A stretch of 64,000 nt of DNA from CBDCWO01 sp965223405. Its GTDB lineage: Bacteria; Bacteroidota; Bacteroidia; Chitinophagales; Saprospiraceae. Below the pieces are notes generated by a model. It saw nothing but the letters and a program-made list of their open reading frames with translations. It was not told the DNA's origin and did no database searches. The DNA is taken from NCBI GenBank assembly GCA_965223405.1, contig CBDCWO010000006.1, forward strand, positions 4,526,001-4,590,000. Direction: 5' to 3'. Below, in pieces: positions 12,470-20,933 of the stretch. How positions within the stretch are numbered: the first letter of the stretch is position 1; each line of letters starts with the position of its first letter. The translations under genes were made by a program, and so were the position numbers.

Positions 12470-15400
12470 GGTAATGGTTTGGGTTTGGTTAGGGGCTGCG
12501 TTTCCACAATCATCGACTAAGGACCAGGTTCGGGTAATGATGACTTCACCTTCACAGGTTCCGGGTGCAGTGGCATCAGAGAAGGTGGCATTGAGGGTGG
12601 AAGTACAATTATCGTTTTCGTCGGTGACATCGCCGGTAACCGAGACCGAAGCATCGTAGTTGCAATTGGCATCGGCAAAGATGGTGATGTCGGCAGGGAT
12701 TGTGAAAGTGGGTGGGGTATTGTCTTGGACGGTAATGGTTTGGATTTGGTTAGGGGCTGCGTTTCCACAATCGTCAACCAATGACCAGGTTCGGGTAATG
12801 ATGACTTCGCCTTCACAGGTTCCGGGTGCGGTGGCATCGGAGAAGGTGGCATTGAGGGTGGAAGTACAATTATCGTTTTCATCAGTTACATCGCCGGTAT
12901 TGGATACAGAAGCATCGTAGTTGCAATTGACATCGGCAAAGATGGTGATGTCGGCCGGGATGGTGAATGTGGGTGGTGTATTGTCTTGAACGGTAATGGT
13001 TTGGGTTTGGTTAGGGGCTGCGTTTCCACAATCATCGACTAAGGACCAGGTTCTGGTAATAATGACTTCACCTTCACAGGTTCCGGGTGCGGTGGCATCG
13101 GAGAAGGTGGCATTGAGGGTGGAAGTACAATTATCGTTTTCATCGGTTACATCTCCGGTTGCAGAAACCGAGGCATCGTAGTTGCAATTGGCATCGGCAA
13201 AGATGGTGATGTCGGCAGGGGCTGAGAAAGTGGGTGGTGTATTGTCTTGAACGGTAATAGTTTGGGTTTGATCAGCGGCAGCGTTGCCACAATCGTCAAC
13301 CAACGACCAGGTTCGGGTAATAATGACTTCGCCTTCACAGGTTCCGGGTGCAGTGGCATCGGAGATGGTGGCATTGAGGGTGGTGGTACAGTTGTCGTTT
13401 TCATCAGTTACATCTCCGGTATTGGATACAGAAGCATCGTAGTTGCAATTGACATCGGCAAAGATGGTGATGTTGGCAGGGATTGTGAAAGTGGGTGGTG
13501 TATTGTCTTGGACGGTAATGGTTTGAGTTTGGTTAGGGGCTGCGTTTCCACAATCGTCGACTAAGGACCAGGTTCGGGTAATGATAACTTCGCCTTCACA
13601 GGTTCCGGGTGCAGTGGCATCGGAGAAGGTGGCATTGAGGGTGGAAGTACAATTATCGTTTTCATCAGTTACATCTCCGGTTGCTGAAACCGAGGCATCG
13701 TAGTTGCAATTGGCATCGGCAAAGATGGTGATGTCGGCAGGGATTGTGAAAGTGGGTGGGGTATTGTCTTGAACGGTTATGGTCTGGGTTTGGTTAGGGG
13801 CTGCGTTTCCACAATCATCGACTAAGGACCAGGTTCTGATAATAATGACTTCACCTTCACAGGTTCCGGGTGCGGTGGCATCGGAGAAGGTGGCATTGAG
13901 GGTGGTGGTACAGTTGTCGTTTTCATCAGTTACATCTCCGGTTGCTGAAACCGAGGCATCGTAGTTGCAATTGACATCGGCAAAGATGGTGATGTTGGCA
14001 GGGATTGTGAAAGTGGGTGGTGTATTGTCTTGGACGGTAATGGTTTGAGTTTGGTTAGGGGCTGCGTTTCCACAATCGTCGACTAAGGACCAGGTTCGGG
14101 TAATGATAACTTCGCCTTCACAGGTTCCGGGTGCAGTGGCATCGGAGAAGGTGGCATTGAGGGTGGTGGTACAGTTGTCGTTTTCATCAGTTACATCTCC
14201 GGTTGCAGAAACCGAGGCATCGTAGTTGCAATTGGCATCGGCAAAGATGGTTATGTGGGCAGGGATGGTGAATGTGGGTGGTGTATTGTCTTGAACGGTA
14301 ATAGTTTGGGTTTGATCAGCGGCTGCGTTTCCACAATCGTCAACCAAGGACCAGGTTCTGGTAATGATGACTTCACCTTCACAGGTTCCGGGTGCGGTGG
14401 CATCGGAGAAGGTGGCATTGAGGGTGGAAGTACAGTTGTCGTTTGCATCAGTTACATCTCCGGTTGCTGAAACCGAGGCATCGTAGTTGCAATTGACATC
14501 GGCAAAAATGGTGATGTCAGCAGGGATCGAGAAAGTGGGAGGGGTATTGTCTTGGACGGTAATGGTTTGGGTTTGGTTAGGGGCTGCGTTGCCACAATCG
14601 TCGACTAAGGACCAGGTTCGGGTAATAATGACTTCACCTTCACAGGATCCGGGTGCGGTGGCATCGGAGAAGGTGGCATTGAGGGTGGAAGTACAATTAT
14701 CGTTTTCATTGGTTACATCTCCGGTTGCTGAAACAGAGGCATCGTAGTTGCAATTGGCATCGGCGAAAATGGTGATGTCGGCAGGGATGGTGAAAGTGGG
14801 AGGGGTATTGTCTTGAACGGTAATGGTTTGGGTTTGGTTAGGGGCTGCGTTGCCACAATCGTCAAATAAGGACCAGGTTCGGGTAATGATGACTTCGCCT
14901 TCACAGGTTCCGGGTGCGGTGGCATCGGAGAAGGTGGCATTGAGGGTGGAAGTACAATTATCGTTTTCATTGGTTACATCTCCGGTTGCTGAAACAGAAG
15001 CATCGTAGTTGCAATTGGCATCGGCAAAGATGGTGATGTCGGCAGGGATTGTGAATGTGGGTGGTGTATTGTCTTGAACGGTAATGGTTTGGGTTTGGTT
15101 AGGGGCTACGTTGCCACAATCGTCAACCAATGACCAGGTTCTGGTAATAATGACTTCGCCTTCACAGGTTCCGGGTGCGGTGGCATCGGAGAAGGTGGCA
15201 TTGAGGGTGGAAGTACAATTATCGTTTTCATCGGTTACATCTCCGGTTGCAGAAACCGAGGCATCGTAGTTGCAATTGGCATCGGCAAAGATGGTGATGT
15301 CGGCAGGGGCTGAGAAAGTGGGAGGGGTATTGTCTTGGACAGTAATGGTTTGAGTTTGGTTAGGGGCTGCGTTGCCACAATCGTCAACCAATGACCAGGT

Positions 15401-17842
15401 TCGGGTAATGATGACTTCGCCTTCACAGGTTCCGGGTGCGGTGGCATCGGAGAAGGTGGCATTGAGGGTGGTGGTACAGTTGTCGTTTTCATCAGTTACA
15501 TCGCCGGTTGCAGAAACCGAGGCATCGTAGTTGCAATTGGCATCGGCAAAGATGGTGATGTTGGCAGGGGCTGAGAAAGTGGGAGGGGTATTGTCTTCGA
15601 CAGTAATAGTTTGAGTTTGGTTAGGGGCTGCGTTTCCACAATCGTCAACCAAGGACCAGGTTCGGGTAATGATGACTTCACCTTCACAGGTTCCGGGTGC
15701 GGTGGCATCGGAGAAGGTGGCATTGAGGGTGGTGGTACAGTTGTCGTTTTCATCAGTTACATCGCCGGTTGCTGAAACAGAAGCATCGTAGTTGCAATTG
15801 GCATCGGCAAAGATGGTGATGTCGGCCGGGATTGTGAATGTGGGTGGTGTATTGTCTTCGACAGTAATGGTTTGGGTTTGGTTAGGGGCTGCGTTTCCAC
15901 AATCGTCGACTAAGGACCAGGTTCGGGTAATAATGACTTCACCTTCACAGGTTCCGGGTGCGGTGGCATCAGAGAAGGTGGCATTGAGGGTGGAAGTACA
16001 ATTATCGTTTTCATCGGTTACATCGCCGGTATTGGATACAGAAGCATCGTAGTTGCAATTGACATCGGCAAAGATGGTGATGTCGGCAGGGATTGTGAAT
16101 GTGGGTGGTGTATTGTCTTGAACGGTAATGGTTTGGGTTTGGTTAGGGGCTGCGTTTCCACAATCATCGACTAAGGACCAGGTTCTGGTAATAATGACTT
16201 CACCTTCACAGCTTCCGGGTGCAGTGGCGTCGGAGAAAGTGGCATTGAGGGTGGTGGTACAGTTGTCGTTTTCATCAGTTACATCTCCGGTATTGGATAC
16301 AGAAGCATCGTAGTTGCAATTGGCATCGGCGAAGATGGTGATGTCGGCCGGGATTGTGAATGTGGGTGGTGTATTGTCTTGAACGGTAATGGTTTGGATT
16401 TGGTTAGGGGCTGCGTTGCCACAAGCGTCGACTAAGGACCAGGTTCGGGTAATAATGACTTCGCCTTCACAGGTTCCGGGTGCAGTGGCATCGGAGAAGG
16501 TGGCATTGAGGGTAGTGGTACAGTCGTCGTTTTCATCAGTTACATCTCCGGTTGCTGAAACAGAAGCATCGTAGTTGCAATTGGCATCGGCAAAGATGGT
16601 GATGTTGGCAGGGATTGTGAAAGTGGGTGGGGTATTGTCTTCGACGGTAATGGTTTGGGTTTGGTTAGGGGCTGCGTTTCCACAATCATCGACCAATGAC
16701 CAGGTTCTGGTAATGATGACTTCACCTTCACAGGTTCCGGGTGCAGTGGCATCGGAGAAGGTGGCATTAAGGGTGGTGGTACAGTTGTCGTTTTCATCAG
16801 TGACATCTCCGGTTGCAGAAACCGAGGCATCGTAGTTGCAATTGGCATCGGCAAAGATGGTGATGTCAGCAGGGATAGAGAAAGTGGGTGGGGTGTTGTC
16901 TTCGACAGTAATAGTTTGGGTTTGGTTAGGAGCTGCGTTTCCACAATCGTCGACTAAGGACCAGGTTCTGGTAATAATGACTTCGCCTTCACAGGTTCCG
17001 GATGCAGTGGCATCGGAGAAGGTGGCATTGAGGGTGGTGGTACAATTATCGTTTTCATCAGTTACATCGCCGGTATTGGATACAGAAGCATCGTAGTTGC
17101 AATTGGCATCGGCAAAGATGGTGATGTTGGCAGGGGCTGAGAAAGTGGGAGGGGTATTGTCTTGGACGGTAATGGTTTGGGTTTGGTTAGGGGCTGCGTT
17201 GCCACAATCGTCGACTAAGGACCAGGTTCGGGTAATAATGACTTCACCTTCACAGGTTCCGGGTGCGGTGGCATCGGAGAAGGTGGCATTGAGGGTGGAA
17301 GTACAATTATCGTTTTCATTGGTTACATCTCCGGTTGCAGAAACCGAGGCATCGTAGTTGCAATTGGCATCGGCGAAAATGGTGATGTCAGCAGGGATCG
17401 AGAAAGTGGGAGGGGTATTGTCTTGGACGGTAATGGTTTGGGTTTGGTTAGGGGCTGCGTTGCCACAATCGTCAACCAATGACCAGGTTCGGGTAATAAT
17501 GACTTCGCCTTCACAGGTTCCGGGTGCGGTGGCATCGGAGAAGGTGGCATTGAGGGTAGTGGTACAGTCGTCGTTTTCATCAGTTACATCGCCGGTTGCT
17601 GAAACCGAGGCATCGTAGTTGCAATTGGCATCGGCAAAGATGGTTATGTTGGCAGGGATTGTGAATGTGGGTGGTGTATTGTCTTGAACGGTAATAGTTT
17701 GGGTTTGATCAGCGGCCAGGACTAAGGACCAGGTTCGGGTAATGATGACTTCGGGTAATGATGACTTCGCCTTCACAGGTTCCGGGTGCGGTGGCATCGG
17801 AGAAGGTGGCATTGAGGGTGGAAGTACAATTATCGTTTTCAT
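12365..17842 (-). CDS. Giant HYR-repeat surface protein, middle part (21 tandem 87-residue HYR domains)
   Basis: This open frame holds about 21 consecutive 87-residue domains. Each begins near ADITIFADANCNYD and contains DENDNC, GTCEGE, ITRTWSL, DDCGNAA and ITVQDNTPP, with four cysteines per unit. It is a continuation of the gene starting at 20147, not a separate gene. Its first 31 codons and its last 33 codons are out of frame with the repeats and are shadow translation produced by frame breaks at both ends. At the 3' side a single base is missing at about 12466 (TGTCTTGACGG where sister units have TGTCTTGGACGG), and restoring it joins this part to the next array. The units differ at a few positions only (FTIPAD/FSAPAN, SATGD/SNTGD, TTTLN/TSTLN), so the array is well homogenised. 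Confidence 0.85.
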   Translation of the reverse strand: MKTIIVLPPSMPPSPMPPHPEPVKAKSSLPEVIITRTWSLVLAADQTQTITVQDNTPPTFTIPANITIFADANCNYDASVSATGDVTDENDDCTTTLNATFSDATAPGTCEGEVIITRTWSLVDDCGNAAPNQTQTITVQDNTPPTFSIPADITIFADANCNYDASVSATGDVTNENDNCTSTLNATFSDATAPGTCEGEVIITRTWSLVDDCGNAAPNQTQTITVQDNTPPTFSAPANITIFADANCNYDASVSNTGDVTDENDNCTTTLNATFSDATASGTCEGEVIITRTWSLVDDCGNAAPNQTQTITVEDNTPPTFSIPADITIFADANCNYDASVSATGDVTDENDNCTTTLNATFSDATAPGTCEGEVIITRTWSLVDDCGNAAPNQTQTITVEDNTPPTFTIPANITIFADANCNYDASVSATGDVTDENDDCTTTLNATFSDATAPGTCEGEVIITRTWSLVDACGNAAPNQIQTITVQDNTPPTFTIPADITIFADANCNYDASVSNTGDVTDENDNCTTTLNATFSDATAPGSCEGEVIITRTWSLVDDCGNAAPNQTQTITVQDNTPPTFTIPADITIFADVNCNYDASVSNTGDVTDENDNCTSTLNATFSDATAPGTCEGEVIITRTWSLVDDCGNAAPNQTQTITVEDNTPPTFTIPADITIFADANCNYDASVSATGDVTDENDNCTTTLNATFSDATAPGTCEGEVIITRTWSLVDDCGNAAPNQTQTITVEDNTPPTFSAPANITIFADANCNYDASVSATGDVTDENDNCTTTLNATFSDATAPGTCEGEVIITRTWSLVDDCGNAAPNQTQTITVQDNTPPTFSAPADITIFADANCNYDASVSATGDVTDENDNCTSTLNATFSDATAPGTCEGEVIITRTWSLVDDCGNVAPNQTQTITVQDNTPPTFTIPADITIFADANCNYDASVSATGDVTNENDNCTSTLNATFSDATAPGTCEGEVIITRTWSLFDDCGNAAPNQTQTITVQDNTPPTFTIPADITIFADANCNYDASVSATGDVTNENDNCTSTLNATFSDATAPGSCEGEVIITRTWSLVDDCGNAAPNQTQTITVQDNTPPTFSIPADITIFADVNCNYDASVSATGDVTDANDNCTSTLNATFSDATAPGTCEGEVIITRTWSLVDDCGNAAADQTQTITVQDNTPPTFTIPAHITIFADANCNYDASVSATGDVTDENDNCTTTLNATFSDATAPGTCEGEVIITRTWSLVDDCGNAAPNQTQTITVQDNTPPTFTIPANITIFADVNCNYDASVSATGDVTDENDNCTTTLNATFSDATAPGTCEGEVIIIRTWSLVDDCGNAAPNQTQTITVQDNTPPTFTIPADITIFADANCNYDASVSATGDVTDENDNCTSTLNATFSDATAPGTCEGEVIITRTWSLVDDCGNAAPNQTQTITVQDNTPPTFTIPANITIFADVNCNYDASVSNTGDVTDENDNCTTTLNATISDATAPGTCEGEVIITRTWSLVDDCGNAAADQTQTITVQDNTPPTFSAPADITIFADANCNYDASVSATGDVTDENDNCTSTLNATFSDATAPGTCEGEVIITRTWSLVDDCGNAAPNQTQTITVQDNTPPTFTIPADITIFADVNCNYDASVSNTGDVTDENDNCTSTLNATFSDATAPGTCEGEVIITRTWSLVDDCGNAAPNQIQTITVQDNTPPTFTIPADITIFADANCNYDASVSVTGDVTDENDNCTSTLNATFSDATAPGTCEGEVIITRTWSLVDDCGNAAPNQTQTITVKTIPHPPSQSLPTSPSLSMPIATTMLLFQQPAM

Positions 17843-17970
17843 CGGTTACATCTCCGGTTGCTGAAACAGAAGCATCGTAGTTGCAATTCATCAAAGATGG
17901 TGACTGAAGGACCATGGTTTGGGTTTGGTAGGGGCTACGTTGCCACAATCGTCAACCAATAATGATGACT
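17700..17970 (-). other. Cluster of small deletions and duplications breaking the repeat frame
   Basis: Compared with sister units, the stretch around 17710 lacks the bases encoding DDCGN. A 16-base word (gggtaatgatgacttc) is directly doubled at about 17736-17767. Around 17890-17920 much of an ITIFADA...TPPTF segment is missing. At about 17966 a further 14 bases are missing. Together these split one gene into separate frames. A separate direct duplication of about 35 bases lies at 18424-18493 and keeps the overall frame. The damage could be real mutation or faulty assembly across near-identical repeats. Confidence 0.75.
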
Positions 17971-20147
17971 TCGCCTTCACAGGTTCCGGGTGCGGTGGCA
18001 TCGGAGAAGGTGGCATTGAGGGTGGAAGTACAATTATCGTTTTCATCGGTTACATCTCCGGTTGCAGAAACCGAGGCATCGTAGTTGCAATTGGCATCGG
18101 CAAAGATGGTGATGTCGGCAGGGGCTGAGAAAGTGGGTGGTGTATTGTCTTGGACAGTAATGGTTTGGGTTTGGTTAGGGGCTGCGTTTCCACAATCGTC
18201 AACTAAGGACCAGGTTCTGGTAATAATGACTTCACCTTCACAGCTTCCGGGTGCGGTGGCATCGGAGAAGGTGGGAGCAAGGTTATTGTCACAATTATCA
18301 TTTATGTTGAAAGGAGAACCCGTATTCGAAGGAGAATCATTGTAATTACAATTGGCATCGGCATTTATTGTTACATCCGATGGTGCGGAAAATGTAGGAG
18401 GTATATTATCCAGAATGGTACGTTTGAATTTGGTTTGGTGCCGCATTGTTGCAATCGTTTGAATTTGGTTTGGTGCCGCATTGTTGGAGAGAGACCAAAT
18501 TCGTGAGATGATAATTTCACCAGCACAGCTTCCTGTATTTACATTGTCTACAAATGTTGCATCAACACTAGGATCACAGTTATCATTTTCGTCAGTAACA
18601 TCTCCAGTTAATGAAATAGGCGCATTGTAATTGCAATTGATGTCGGAATATAAAGTTACATCGGCTGGTATTGTAAAAGTAGGAGGTATAATATCTTGAA
18701 CGGTTATGGTTTGTTGGTGATAGTCGATATTTGCACAATTATCAGTTGCGATCCATTCACGATTTATTTCATATGTTCCGGTACATACCTGATTTACAAT
18801 GGTCTGAACCATATTTACATCAACATTAGAATCGCAATTATCACTTGCCGTGATCGATGGTGCTGGTGGTACATTGCTACAGTCAACGGTGATGTCGGCA
18901 GGTTTTAGATCTAAAGTTGGAATAATATTATCCGGACCTACATTTAGTGTGGTGGTATTTTGACAACCATCTAATTCAGTGGTCAAGGTTATGGTTCTTG
19001 AAGTACAATTGTTAAACTGTACATTATGGGGACCTCGTCCTGTGGCAGTCGACGGGCTGGATCCACTACCGAAATCCCAGGAATAGGTAACTCCAGGTCC
19101 TTCATTATTCGCTTCATACTGGAATGTTTCATTTGGACAAATTGTAGTAGGCCCAATGATAGTCGCACCGGGAACTGGTTTGGTAGTGACGTCAAAGCTG
19201 GTTGAATTTCTAGAGCAGATACCATAGTTAGGTACTTCAACCGCAACAGAATAGCTTCCCGGAGAAGAAACATTAATAGAAGTTATATCTGTACCTGACG
19301 CTATGATATTACCTGTTTCATTTGGACCATCATACCAGTAATAATCATAACTCCCGGGAGGACTTATGTTTGCTGTTATAGTGTATGGGTATTCATCAGG
19401 ACAAATTAGTACATCATCTATGCTAATGTCGATGTAAGGAACAATAATTACCCTAGCCACTTTACAAACAGGAGGCAGGGTGCTCACACAAATACTATTG
19501 GCCCAAACGCAAACTTCATAATCAACATAAGCGGGGATACCTCCTCCCAGATCAAAGGGTGTAACATTAACAACGGGACATCCTGTAGTACAATCTAGGT
19601 AAGCATCATAAATACCTCCACCAGTAATATCTCGCCAAATAATGGTAGATGGATCAAAATCTCCGGCAATGCTAAGTGTTTGAGTACATCCTTCGTTGGT
19701 AGTGATAGTTGGCGTTTGCAGCTCGGCGTAAATTGAAGAAAACTTAAACGTATGGGTGTTATTTCCTGGTTTGCAAAATGTGATGCTAAAAGGTCCTGTA
19801 CCGGATACACAGATGGATTCAGAAAAGGTATATTGAGGGCCGCAATCGACCTGGAAAAAATCAGATCCATTGGATATGGACCCAGAGGTTACATCTATAC
19901 TAAATCCAATTGCATCGGGATGGAGAGTAAGAATAAATTCAACACAACTACGGTTGCTAGCCACTCCGCAACATTGATTACTTCTTGTGATTATCGGAGA
20001 ATTCCAGACACCAGACGGATCCCCAGATAAGTCAACTGTATACGAAGGAACACCTGGATCACAGGGTTGAGCTTTGAGTTTCTCCGTTATAGAACAAAAT
20101 GTAACTACTGCACTTAATGCATACATTAAATACCTATACCATGTCAT
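17952..20147 (-). CDS. Giant HYR-repeat surface protein, N-terminal part (signal peptide, PKD-like and first HYR domains)
   Basis: This is the start of a giant secreted protein. The ATG at 20147 is preceded by AAGGTGAT, a good ribosome binding site. Residues 1-27 form a signal peptide ending near LKAQ. A unique head of about 370 residues follows, rich in Cys, Gly and Pro, including a PKD-like stretch (TYSWDFGSGSS). Then come diverged hyalin-repeat (HYR) domains: one with ADITVDC, one with ADVTLYSD, one with SDVTINAD, and then the first canonical 87-residue unit. The frame ends at a TGA at 17952, which looks artificial: about 14 bases normally present between CCAAT and AATGATG in neighbouring units are missing here, and the repeat protein resumes in another frame. 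HYR domains are immunoglobulin-fold modules of about 80 residues, typical of extracellular adhesion proteins. An adhesin or matrix role is inferred. The partner and attachment mode are unknown because the C terminus lies outside the window. Confidence 0.85.
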   Translation of the reverse strand: MTWYRYLMYALSAVVTFCSITEKLKAQPCDPGVPSYTVDLSGDPSGVWNSPIITRSNQCCGVASNRSCVEFILTLHPDAIGFSIDVTSGSISNGSDFFQVDCGPQYTFSESICVSGTGPFSITFCKPGNNTHTFKFSSIYAELQTPTITTNEGCTQTLSIAGDFDPSTIIWRDITGGGIYDAYLDCTTGCPVVNVTPFDLGGGIPAYVDYEVCVWANSICVSTLPPVCKVARVIIVPYIDISIDDVLICPDEYPYTITANISPPGSYDYYWYDGPNETGNIIASGTDITSINVSSPGSYSVAVEVPNYGICSRNSTSFDVTTKPVPGATIIGPTTICPNETFQYEANNEGPGVTYSWDFGSGSSPSTATGRGPHNVQFNNCTSRTITLTTELDGCQNTTTLNVGPDNIIPTLDLKPADITVDCSNVPPAPSITASDNCDSNVDVNMVQTIVNQVCTGTYEINREWIATDNCANIDYHQQTITVQDIIPPTFTIPADVTLYSDINCNYNAPISLTGDVTDENDNCDPSVDATFVDNVNTGSCAGEIIISRIWSLSNNAAPNQIQTIATMRHQTKFKRTILDNIPPTFSAPSDVTINADANCNYNDSPSNTGSPFNINDNCDNNLAPTFSDATAPGSCEGEVIITRTWSLVDDCGNAAPNQTQTITVQDNTPPTFSAPADITIFADANCNYDASVSATGDVTDENDNCTSTLNATFSDATAPGTCEGEVIIIG

Positions 20148-20587
20148 ATCACCTTAATTCAGGCGTATGATAGATCCCAAAATATTAGCGTGGGGTTTAA
20201 TATCTGGGTAAATGTAAAACTGCTTTAGTAATGAATCTATCTATACACAATGTTTATTATATCTTAATAATCAACTATTATGCCAATAGAAATCGCGATT
20301 TCTAGTGAAAATCGGTAAAAGTCACATTTATGTTTTCTTAATGTATATTATAGCTATATTGTCAATGAGTTATTCAAATGGATTCTAAATCGATTACTAA
20401 TAACATCATATCAATTAAAGATGAGTTTGTTTAAAAAAATAAAAGTTAGTATGAATAAAAGATTGCACAATCAATGCTTGATAGATTGGAATGCTTTCTT
20501 TTCTACTTGATTTTGACAATTACTTTGCCATAATTGCCACCTGTTCTAGTAATATAATCTCAGTTCCAAAGGGTAACATGAGAAATT
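20148..20587. other. AT-rich intergenic region upstream of the giant protein gene
   Basis: This 440-base stretch has no credible open frame. It must carry the minus-strand promoter of the giant repeat gene. A partial match to the Bacteroidota -7 element (TATTTTG) lies at about 20176-20182 on the minus strand, without a convincing upstream TTG. I see no RNA gene or terminator. Confidence 0.4.
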
Positions 20588-20812
20588 TCAAACAGACTTC
20601 CTATTGATCAATTTAAGAATAGTCATAGAGGATACCGCGACAAACATTAATGTGAAGAGGAAGCTGGCTCTCACCACATTCCACTCTGAAGTCAAATTGG
20701 ATTCATTTTGATGGTAGATATCCGATAAAGCCAGCGCAGAAAATATTAGACCTATGAGGGTAATCACTGCCAGGGCCAAGGCCATCCTGATCAATCTTTT
20801 GGAATTATTCAT
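20588..20812 (-). CDS. Small two-helix membrane protein, unknown function
   Basis: A 74-residue protein with two hydrophobic segments, at about residues 9-30 (ALALAVITLIGLIFSALALS) and 48-66 (ASFLFTLMFVAVSSMTILKL). Between them lies a polar loop of about 17 residues, and a basic tail (KLINRKS) follows. I do not recognise the family. The layout suggests a small inner-membrane protein with both ends on one side. It stands alone on the minus strand between the sulfatase gene and the giant repeat gene, with no tight coupling to either. It could be a spurious frame, but the membrane-protein composition and clean start argue for a real gene. Confidence 0.5.
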   Translation of the reverse strand: MNNSKRLIRMALALAVITLIGLIFSALALSDIYHQNESNLTSEWNVVRASFLFTLMFVAVSSMTILKLINRKSV

Positions 20813-20933
20813 GTTTGATAATTATTTTTTATAGAATTTAAAGTAGGTTGCACATTCAAAAATACAACGAATTCTAGCCTGATCCAACACTTGCCCTACA
20901 ACATGATTCAAGATAACTGAGGAAAGTTAAGAC

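Larger units (their letters stand above)
12330..18260 (-). repeat. 261-bp tandem array, about 23 units (87-residue HYR domains)
   Basis: The word ggtttggttaggggctgcg or a close variant recurs every 261 bases from about 12478 to about 17698. Two further damaged units lie up to about 18170. Register is perfect to 17698; the next two spacings shrink to roughly 220 and 249 bases, which marks a damaged zone. Each intact unit encodes one HYR-like domain with four cysteines. Confidence 0.92.

Noticed and set aside
12465..17618. Plus-strand frames of 60-86 codons repeated every 261 bases (QLASAKMVMSAGIVKVGGVL-like)
   Set aside because: Antisense shadows of the 87-residue HYR units; ATG recurs only because the repeat recurs.
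1..18260. CRISPR array as an explanation of the regular repeats
   Set aside because: Periods of 261, 264 and 981 bases are whole numbers of codons, there are no unique spacers, and the sequence is coding throughout.
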